A stretch of 64,000 bases of DNA from Larix kaempferi (taxonomy: Eukaryota > Streptophyta > Pinopsida > Pinales > Pinaceae), in the NCBI GenBank assembly GCA_027924585.1, contig BSBM01000307.1:10128001-10192000 (forward strand). The letters run 5' to 3'. Both the position numbers and the translations under genes were made by a program. The notes beneath the pieces are model-generated. The model was given only the letters and a program-made list of their open reading frames with translations, was not told the DNA's origin and searched no databases. Shown piece after piece: positions 54,989-64,000 of the stretch. The stretch's first letter is position 1. The number at the start of each line of letters is the position of its first letter.

Positions 54989-55567
54989 TGATCCAGATGG
55001 ATATCGATGGCCACCCACCTATTCCACTAGCTCAAAGTAGTTTCCCATTTTTCCAATTTTCAAGTAATTGTTCTACAGTTTTTCGAGTCCCAAACTTCCA
55101 AGGCCATTTTGAGGCCCTCAATGACGTTTTTTGGGAAATCGTAGTCCAATGTAGTCCTCGGATAGATCTTTCCAATGGGCTACCGAGCGCCCCAAACAGA
55201 GATCGTATGCAAAAGTTATGACCCCAGGAAGTTAACTGTTCAACTAACCACCTCGGGGCCGCAAACTTTATGACGGTTCATCTTCTAAGGTTAGGTTTTT
55301 GGATGTTTGGGATTCTTTCCCTCATGCTTATGATAAATAGGCCCTTTCGGCCTCTCTATGGATTCATCTTCTTGCAAATGAGCGCAGCCGTCACATCTCT
55401 TCTTAGAGATAAGCCGCCACCATTCCAGCTATTGTATTTTACAGTCTGTTCTATTTCTGCTATTTAATAGAATGTGTATTTACTGTATCACTATGTTCTT
55501 TGCAATATATCTCTGTATATGATTGTGTAAATGCTCTTTTATTTCGTTCCTACATAAAACTGAATCA
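54989..55567 (+). repeat. Array LTR 6
   Basis: 579 bp. Lacks ~33 bp near 55,148, the same gap as LTR 8. Also shares with LTR 8 CCAAAGG before the purine tract, ATCGATGG, and AAAGTAG. Confidence 0.93.
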
Positions 55568-57595
55568 GTGGTATCAGAGCAGTCTGCTCTTTGATTGTTT
55601 CTCGGTGCATGTCCCCGACAAGGTCAAGATACAGCAAGTTGGGTCTCGAACTAGTTTCACTTGGGGAAGACCACTCTCGCCGCCCCAAATGGACTCCCAT
55701 CGCAGAAGAAAAGAGAGACAATGGAGCAGTAGATCCTATCAAGTTGTTGCTCGAGGAAACCCTCGTGCGACAGAGGAATGAGATGATGGATAATTTCGCC
55801 AAGATCCTTCGACGCATGCCAACAGCAACATATACACTTTCGACAAGCAGTTGTTTCGGAGATGCGACTCCCTTCAAGGTACAAGTTAACTTTGATATCC
55901 CTTTATTTGGAGGCCAGATCGATGTCGATGCCATAGATAAATGGTTGCATCTACTAGAAGGGTATTTCTCTCTCCACAATTTTTTAGACAGGGAAAAGAT
56001 CATCCATGTGCTCCTCAAGGCCGTCCCCCATGTCAAAAATTGGTGGGAAACTTATTGTGAGAAAAACTCATCAGACGAGTCTAGATTGTTTGAATAATCC
56101 AATCCCTATTGGGCCTCTTTTATAGATGTCGTCAAGGAACAATATTACCCTATTGGAAACTATGATGACCAGTACACAAAATGGGCCATTCTGCACCAAG
56201 AGAGGGACCAAACGTTGTCGAAGTACACCAACAAATTTCATACCTTGCGCACAAAGCTAGGTATAAAAGACTCCGAGTGACACATAGTACTAAAATATCG
56301 TAGTGGCCTACACCAGTACATACGAACAGAGATGGATTTCCTAGAAATCTCTTCACTCAGATCCGCCTATCGATATGCTGTCAAAATTGAGTAGAAATTT
56401 CAGCAAAAGAACAAGTGTGACTTCGGACATGCGCAGAAGCAGGGTAAGTGAAACTCTGGCTCGCAAAACACGGGGTAGGGAAAGGACAACCAGTCCCAAC
56501 CACAGGCGAAGAGGGGTAACGAAAAGACAAAGAAGGACACTGGGAAGTGGTGCGAGTTCCACCAAATCCCCTGGCAATACACTGATGAATGTCGCTCAAA
56601 ACAGTCATTGGTGGCTGAGATCAAAGCTTCAGAATCAGATCCCGGTTTCGATTCTGACTCAGAACCTAATTTCACAGCCACGTGAAAAGGGAAGCAGATC
56701 ATTGATGCAAAACCCAGTGTCGTTGTTGCACCGCACAGATTCAAGCAGAGGAACCTGAAAAGTCAGAGGGAGAGGAGCGCCTTTTCCACTCACAGATGCG
56801 GGTGAAGGGAATTTCCCTACACTTTGTTGTGGACAGCGGCAGCCAAAAGAACTTGATCTCAACATAAGCCATCAAGAAATTGGAGCTACCAATAACACCA
56901 CACCCGCAACCATACACCATTGGTTGGCTGAGCCAAGGATTAGGGATCTGCGTCAGTCATCAATGTCGCCTGCCATATGGCATTCAGCCCTTCAAAGATG
57001 AGGTATTGTGTGATGTGGCCCCACTTGAAGTATGCGATGTTCTTTTAGGACAACCATATATGTGGAAGCGTCATGTTGTATATGAATCACGACCTCGTAG
57101 TGTCATTGTCACTGTGGGAGGACAACACTATCGGATACAAAAGACAGCTTCACCTACCCCGAACCAACAGGGAAGGAAGATAATCTCCCACACTGGGAAA
57201 TTTTCCCTATTCGCAATTTCCACTAAAGGAGAACATCAGATCGCAAAGACATCCACAACCTTTTCCCATTATCCCTTTACTCAGCATAAACGAGAAAAAC
57301 AGAAATCCAGTGCAGCATCGCCTATTTGAGTACCTCTGCAGTGCAAGACCACACATTCAAGGTGCTCCAAAATGAAACCATCCACACCAGTGCGTACCAA
57401 GGATACAACAACAACCAAAACTGTTGAACAACTACAACGCATCCAACAACAACAATTACAGCCCTCTGGAGATTTCAAAGAAAGGCAACCTTTTCATTTC
57501 AGTAAACGCCGCACCAGGAGCTCAATTCAACACAGTTCGACATATGCTAAGGGATTTGACACAATGGATACCATTGCTTCCTAAGGGGGGAGAAT
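55568..57595 (+). pseudogene. Array internal segment 7
   Basis: 2,028 bp. Gag from ATG 55,609 is open to TAA at 56,095 (Tyr of FEYSN lost). A CGA-to-TGA stop lies at 56,278. The protease motif DSGSQKN is present (about 56,833). Shares variants with segment 9, such as TCTAGATTG and CCCTATTGG. Confidence 0.9.
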
Positions 57596-58206
57596 TGATC
57601 CAGATGGATATCGGTGGCCACCCACCTATTCCACTGGCTCAAAGCAGTTTCCCATTTTGACAATTTTCTAGTAATTGTTCTACAATGTTTCGAGTCCCAA
57701 ACTTCCAGGGTCGTTTTGAGGCCCTAAACGACGTTTTTTGGGAAATCATGGACTGACAATGCCCATTATTTATTTTCTAGGGTCCTCTGTGTAGTCTTCG
57801 GATAGATCTTTCCAAAGGGATACCAAGCGCCCCAAATGGAGAACGTATGCAAAAGTTATGACCCCAGGAAGTTGATTGTTCAACTAAGCACCTCGAGGCT
57901 GCAAACTTTATGACGGTTCATCTTCTAGGGTTAGTTTTTTTATGTTTGGGATTCTTTACCTCATGCTTATGATAAATAGGCCCTTTCGGCCTCTCTTTGG
58001 ATTCATCTTCTTGCGAATGAGCACAGCCGTCACATCTCTTCTCAGAGATAAGCCACCACCATTCTTGCTATTGTATTTTACAGTCTGTTCTATTTCCGCT
58101 ATTTAAGAGAATGTGTGTTTACTGTATCATTGTGTTCTTTGCAATATATCTCTGTATATGATTCTGTAAATGCTCTTTTATTTCCTTCCCACATAAATCC
58201 GGATCA
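57596..58206 (+). repeat. Array LTR 7
   Basis: 611 bp, sister of LTR 5 by shared variants. PBS intact. Confidence 0.93.
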
Positions 58207-60236
58207 GTGGTATCAGAGCGGTCTGCTCTTTGATTGTTTCTCTGTGCATGTCCCCGACGAGGTCAAGATACAGAGAGTTGGGTCTCGAACTAGTTTCACT
58301 TGGTGAAGACCACTCTCGCCACCCCAAATGGCCTCCCATAGAGAAAGAAAAGAGAGACCACGGAGTAGTAGATCCTATCAATTTGTTGCTCAAGGAAGCC
58401 CTCGCGCGACAGAGGAACGAGATGATGGATAATTTCTCCCATATCCTTCGACGCATGTCGACAACAATAGATACACCTTCAACAAGCAGCCATTTCGGAG
58501 ATGCAACACCCTTCAAGGTACAAGTTAACTTTCGTATCCCTTTATTTGAAGGCCAGATCGATGACGATGCCATAGAAAAATGGTTGAATCTACTAGAAGG
58601 TTATTTCTCTGTCCACAATTTCTCCGATAGTGAAAATATCATCTTTGGGCTCCTCAAGGCCATCCCCCATGTCAAAAATTGGTGGGAAACTTATTATGAG
58701 CAAAACTCATCAGACGAGTCTGGATTGTTTGAATACTCCAATCCCACTTGGGCCTCTTTTATAGATGTCGTCAAGGAACAATATTACCCTGTTGGAAACT
58801 ATGATGACCAGTACACAAAATGGGCCATTCTGCACCAAGGGAGGGACCAAATGGTGTCGGAGTACACCAACAAATTTCACACCTTGTGCACAAAGCTAGG
58901 TATCAAGGACTCCGAGCGACACCTAGTACTAAAATATCGCAGTGGCCTACACCTGTACATACGAACAGATATGGATTTCCTGGAAATCTCTTCACTCGGA
59001 TCTGCCTATCGATATGCTATCAAAATTGAACCGAAATTTCAGCAAAAGAACAGTGTGAATTCGGACATGCGAAGAAGCATGGCAAGGCAAACTTTGGCTT
59101 GCAGAACATAGGGCAGGGAAAGGACAACCAGTCCAAACCACAGGTGAAGAGGGGTAATGAAAACAAAAATAAGGACACGAGGAAGTGGTGCAACTTCCAC
59201 GAAAACCCCTGGCACAACACTGATGAATGTCGCTCAAAACAGTCATTGGTGGCTGAGATCAAAGCTTCTGAATCAGATCCCAGCTCTGATTCTGACTCAG
59301 AACCTAATTTAACAGCCATGTGGAAAGGGAACCAGATCATTGATGCAGAACCCAGTGTCGTAGTTTCCACCACATAGTTTCAACAAGAGGAACCTGAAGA
59401 GTAGGAGGCAAAGGAGCACCTTTTCCACTCACAGATGCGGGTGAAGGGAATTTCCCTACACTTCACTGTGGACAGCGGTAGCCAAAATAACTTGATCTCA
59501 ACAGAAGCCATCAAGAAATTGGATCTACCAATAACACCACGCCCGCAACCATAAACCATTGGTTGGCTGAGCCAAGGACGAGGGATCCGTGTCAGTCATC
59601 AATGTCGCCTGCCATACAGCATCAAGCCCTTCAAAGATGAGGTATTGTGTGATGTGGCCTTACTTGAAGTATGTGATGTTCTTTTAGGACAGCCATATAT
59701 GTGGAAGCATCATGTTGTATATGATTCACGACCTCATAGTGTCATTGTCACTGTGAGGACAACTCTATCGGATACCAGAGACAGCTTAACCTACCCCGAA
59801 CCAGCAGGGAAAGAAGATAATCTCCCACACTGGGAAATTTTCCCTATTCGCAATTTCCACTAAAGGAGAACATCAGGTCGCAGAGACATCCACAACCTCT
59901 GCCCATTATCCCTCTACTCAGCATAAACAAGAAAACCAGAAATCCAGTGCAGCATCGCCTATTCGAGCACCTCTGCAGTGCAAGACCACACATTCAAGGT
60001 GCTCCTCCAAAAAGAAACCATCCACACCAGTGCATACCAAGGATACCACAACAACCAAAACTGTTGAACAGCTCCAGCGCATCCAACAACAACAATTACA
60101 ACCCTCTGAAGATTTCAAAGAAAGGTAACCTTTTCGCTTCAGCAAACGCCGCACCAGGAGCTCAACTCAACACACAGTTCGAAATTGATAAGGGATTTGA
60201 CGCAATGGAGACCATTGCTTCCAAAGGGGGGAGGAT
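58207..60236 (+). pseudogene. Array internal segment 8
   Basis: 2,030 bp. Gag from ATG 58,248 is open to 59,111; a one-base loss near 59,050 shifts the frame within the QQKN segment. The knuckle-like motif reads CNFHENPWHNTDEC. Protease VDSGSQNN follows (about 59,470). Sister of segment 6: both carry GGTGAAGA, GACCAC(A/G)GAG, TTCTCCCATATCC and CAAGGGAGGG. Confidence 0.9.
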
Positions 60237-60813
60237 TGATCCAGATGGATATCGATGGCCACCCACCTATTCCACTGGCTCAAAGTAGTTTCCCATTTTG
60301 CCAATTTTCAAGTAATTGTTCTACAATTTTTTGAGTCCCAAACTTCCGGGGCCATTTGAGGCCCTCAATTATATTTTTTGGGAAATCATGGTCCAATGTA
60401 GTCCTTGGATAGATCTTTCCAACGGGATAACGAGCGCCCCAAACAGAGATTGTATGCAGAAGTTATGACCCCGGGAAGTTGATTGTTCAACTAACCACCT
60501 CGAGGCCGCAAACTTTATGACGGTTCATCTTCTAAGTTTAGGTTTTTGAATGTTTGGGATTCTTTCCCTCATGTTTTGATAAATAGGCCCTTTTGGCCTC
60601 TCTTTGGATTCATCTTCTTGCAAATGAGTGCAGCTGTCACATCTCTTCTCAGAGATAAGCCGCCACCATTCCAGCTATTGTATTTTACAGTCTGTTCTAT
60701 TTTCGCTATTTAATAGAATGTGTGTTTACTGTATCATTGTGTTCTTTGCAATATATCTCTGTATATGATTCTATAAATGCTCTTTTATTTTGTTCCCACA
60801 TAAATCCGGATAA
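60237..60813 (+). repeat. Array LTR 8
   Basis: 577 bp, with the same ~33-bp gap as LTR 6. Its end reads GGATAA and the PBS TGTTATAAGAGC, both mutated. Confidence 0.92.
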
Positions 60814-62842
60814 GTGTTATAAGAGCGGTCTGCTCTTTGATTCTTTCTCGGTGCATGTCCCCGACGAGGTCAGGATACAGAGAGTTGGGTCTTGAACTAG
60901 TTTCACTTGGGGAAGACCACTCTCGCCGCCCCGAACGGCCTCCCATGGCGGAAGAAAAGAGAGATGACAGAGCAGTAGATCCTATCAAGTTGTTGCTTGA
61001 GGAATCCCTCGTGCGACAGAGGAACGAGATGATGGATAATTTCGCCCAGATCCTTTGATGCATGCCGAGGGCAACAAATACACCTTCGACAAGGAGCTGT
61101 TTCGGAGATGAAACTCCCTTCAAGGTACAAGTTAACTTTGATATCCCTTTATTTGAAGGACATATCGATGCCGATGCCATAGATAAATGGTTGAATCTAC
61201 TAGAAGGGTATTTCTCTGTCCACAATTTTTCCTACAGGGAAAAGATCGTCTTTGCGCTCCTCAAGGCCATCCTCATGTCAAAAATTGGTGGGACACTTAT
61301 TGTGAGAAAAACTCATCAGACGAGTCTAGATTGTTTGAATACTCCAATCCCACTTGGGCCTCTTTTATAGATGTCGTCAAGGAACAATATTACCCTATTG
61401 GAAACTATGATGACCAGTACTCAAAATGGGCCATTCTGCACCAAGAGAGGGACCAAACGCTATTGGAGTACACCAACAAATTTCATACCTTGGGCACAAA
61501 GCTAGGTATCAAGGACACCAAGCGACACCTAGTACTGAAATATCGCAGTGGCCTACACCGGTACATACGAACATAGATGGATTTCCTAGAAATCTCTTCT
61601 CTCGAATCTTCCTATCAATATGTTGTCAAAATTGAGCAAAAATTTCAGAAAAGAACAAGCGTGACTTCGGACATGCGCAGAAGCAGGGCAAGGGAAACTC
61701 TGGCTCGTAGAACACAGGGCAGGGAAAGGACAACCAATCCCAACCATAGGCGAAGAGGGGTAACGAAAAGACAAAGGAAACCGGGAAGTGGTGCGAGTTC
61801 CACAAAAGCCCTTGGCACAACACTGATGAATGTCGCTCAAAACAAAAATTTGTGGTTGAGATCAAAGCTTCAGAATCAAATCCTAGTTCCAATTCTGACT
61901 GAGAACCTAATTTCACAGTCGCGTGGAAAGGGAAGTAGATCATTGATGCAGAACCCAGTGTCATTGTTGCCACCACAAAGATTCAAGCAGAGGAACCTGA
62001 AGAGTCATAGGAAGAGGAGTGCCTTTTCCACTCACCGATGCGGATGAAGGGAATTTCCCTACACTTCATTGTGGACAGCACCAGCCAAAAGAACCTGATC
62101 TCAACAAAAGCCATCAAGAAATTGCAGCTACCAATAACACCACACCCGCAACCATACACCATTGGTTGGCTGAGCCAAGGACGAGGGATCGACGTCAGTC
62201 ATCAATGTCGCCTTCCATATGGAATCAAGCCCTTCAAAGATGAGGTATTGTGTAATGTGGCCCCACTTGAAGTATGCGATGTTCTTTTAGGACAGCCATA
62301 TATGTGAAAGCGTCATGTTGTATAGGAATCACGACCTCGCAGTTTCATTGTCACTCTAGGAGGACAACTCTATCGGATACCAGAGACATCTTCACCTACC
62401 CCGACCTAGCAGGGCAGGAAGATAATCTCCCACACTGGGAAATTTTCCCTATTCACAATTTCCACTAAAGGAGAACATCAGCTCGCAGAGACATCCACAA
62501 CCTCTTCCCATTATCCCTCTACTCAGTAGAGACAAGAAAAACGTAAATCCAGTGCAGCATCGCCTATTCGAGTACCTCTGCAGTGCAAGACCACGCATTC
62601 AAGGTGCTCCTCCAAAAAGAAACCATCCACACTAGTGCAGACCAAGGATACCATAACAACCAAAACTATTGAACTGCTCCAGCGCATCCAACAACAACAA
62701 TTACAGCCCTCTGAATATTTCAAAGAAAGGCAACCTTTTCGCTTCAGCAAACGCCGCACCAGGAGCTCAATTCAACACACAGTTCGACATATGATAAGGG
62801 ATTTGACGCAATGGAGACCATTGCTTCCTAAGGGGGGAGGAT
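60814..62842 (+). pseudogene. Array internal segment 9
   Basis: 2,029 bp. Gag from ATG 60,855 is stopped at once by a CGA-to-TGA change at 61,056. Protease DSG reads DSTSQKN (about 62,076), so the Gly is lost. The tail frame 62,635-63,003 is open across the purine tract and 161 bp into LTR 9. Confidence 0.9.
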
Positions 62843-63454
62843 TGATCCAGATGGATATCAGTGGCCACCCACCTATTCCACTGGCTCAAAGCAGTTTCCC
62901 ATTTTGCCAATTTTCTAGTAATTGTTCTACAGTTTTTCGAGTCCTAAACTTCCGGGGCCGTTTTGAGGCCCTAAATGACGTTTTTTGGGAAATCGTGGTC
63001 TAACAAATCTCCTTAAATCTTACTTAGAGTCCCCTGTGTATTCCTCAGATAGATCTTTCCAACGGGCTACAGAGCGCCACAAACGGAGATCATATGCAAA
63101 AATTATAACCTCGGGAAGTTGACTGTTCAACAAACCACCTTGAGGCCAAAAATTTTATGACGGTTCATCTTCTAGGGTTAGGTTTTTGGATGTTTGGGAT
63201 TCCTTCCCTCCTGCTTATGATAAATAGACCCTTTCGGCCTCTCTTTGGATTCATCTTCTTGCGAATGAGCGCAGCCGTCACATCTCTTCTCAGAGATAAG
63301 CCGCCACCATTCCAGCTATTGTATTTTACAGTCTGTTATATTTCCGCTATTTAATAGAATGTGTGTTTACTGTATCACTTTGTTCATTGCAATATATCTC
63401 TGTATATGATTCTGTAAAAGTTGTTTTATTTCGTTCCCACATAAATCCCGATCA
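62843..63454 (+). repeat. Array LTR 9
   Basis: 612 bp, TGATCC...CGATCA. PBS reads TGGTATCAGAGC after an A. Confidence 0.93.
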
Positions 63455-64000
63455 ATGGTATCAGAGCAGTCTGCTCTTTGATTGTTTCACAATACATATC
63501 CCCGACAAGGTCAGGATACAGAGAGTTGGGTCTCGAACTAGTTTCACTCTGGGAAGACCACTCTCACCGCCCCAAACGGCCTCCCATGGTGGAAGAAAAG
63601 AGAGACGACGGAGCAATAGATCCTATCAAGTTATTGCTCGAGGAAGCCCTCGCGTGACAGAGGAACGAGATGATGGATAATTTCTCCTAGATCCTTTGAC
63701 GCATGCCAATGGCAACAGATAATCCTTCGACAAGCAGCCGTTTCGGAGATACGACTCCCTTCAAGGTACAAGTTAACTTTGATATCCCTTTATTTGAAGG
63801 CCAGATCGATGCCGATGCCATAGATAAATGGTTGAATCTACTAGAAGGGTATTTCTCTCTCCAAAAAATTTTCGATAGGGAAAAGATTATCTTTGTGCTC
63901 CTCAAGGTCGTCCCCCATGTCAAAAATTGGTGGAAAACTTATTGTGAGCAAAACTCATCAGATGAGTCTGGATTGTTTGAATACTCCAATCCCACTTGGG
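63455..64000 (+). pseudogene. Array internal segment 10, cut by the window edge
   Basis: The gag start ATG has become ATA near 63,498. In-frame stops include TGA at 63,655 (from CGA), TAG near 63,688 and TGA at 63,697 (from CGA). The array continues beyond the window. Confidence 0.88.

Larger units (their letters stand above)
18960..64000 (+). repeat. Tandem array of a gag-protease LTR element (period ~2.65 kb)
   Basis: Nine LTRs (612 bp where undamaged) alternate with ten internal segments (2,028-2,034 bp where undamaged), all in plus orientation and each LTR shared by two neighbours. LTRs run TGATCC...GGATCA. Each is followed after one base by the PBS TGGTATCAGAGC and preceded by the purine tract AAGGGGGGAGGAT. 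Internal segments encode gag, a zinc-knuckle-like motif and an aspartic protease, with no RT, RNase H or integrase. This is the layout known as TR-GAG-type non-autonomous elements, here in head-to-tail series. LTRs carry a TATA-like ATAAATAGGCCC about 380 bp in. The array enters the window at 18,960 against the Y LTR and continues past 64,000. Copia-plus and T are inserted in it; without them about 22 kb of array is visible. Confidence 0.93.

Overview
This window is plant nuclear repeat DNA, almost certainly from a seed plant with a large, retrotransposon-rich genome. The evidence is wall-to-wall LTR retrotransposons with plant-type primer-binding sites, a chromodomain Ty3/gypsy element, Ty1/copia polyproteins, and Tat-like Ty3/gypsy elements with a second RNase H and an antisense gene. 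I see no complete host gene, tRNA, rRNA or CRISPR array, and no bacterial or phage DNA. The species cannot be named from this window.

The oldest layer is a tandem array from 18,960 to beyond the right edge. It is built from a short non-autonomous element that encodes only gag and an aspartic protease. Its 612-bp LTRs (TGATCC...GGATCA) alternate with ~2.03-kb internal segments and each LTR is shared by two neighbours: LTR-gag/pro-LTR-gag/pro and so on, period ~2.65 kb. Nine LTRs and ten full or partial internal segments are visible. No RT, RNase H or integrase belongs to this family here. The right part has a dimeric higher-order repeat (52,343-57,595 matches 57,596-62,842), which points to growth by unequal crossing-over.

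Later insertions are nested in or on this array. A decayed plus-strand Copia element (21,135-28,314) sits in internal segment 2 and has lost the start of its 5' LTR. A nearly intact 15.6-kb minus-strand Tat-like element T (36,609-52,210, LTRs 7 differences in 982 bp) sits in segment 5. It has gag, PR-RT-RH-INT, an extra RNase H, and an antisense gene with two predicted introns. On the left, a second Tat-like element Y (LTR 12,588-18,959) abuts the array. Y is itself broken by a short-LTR chromovirus (12,951-18,416, TSD GCAGA) and by a minus-strand Copia element CM (3,568-10,765, TSD GTGTC, LTRs 1 difference in 608 bp). A third Tat-like element Z occupies 1-3,070; its LTR contains a 250-bp inverted repeat.

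The most unusual items are: the gag-pro tandem array with its dimeric repeat; CM, which lost integrase and the RT core but carries a 1.27-kb segment that looks like an intron-containing host gene piece and was still mobilised recently; the spliced antisense gene of T; and GC-rich palindromic motifs repeated in the U3, leader and antisense intron of T, with an analogous motif in Y.

Coding capacity is low. T has one in-frame TAG in gag-pol and looks otherwise intact. The chromovirus, plus-strand Copia and array units carry nonsense mutations, several of them CGA-to-TGA changes as expected for methylated CpG decay.
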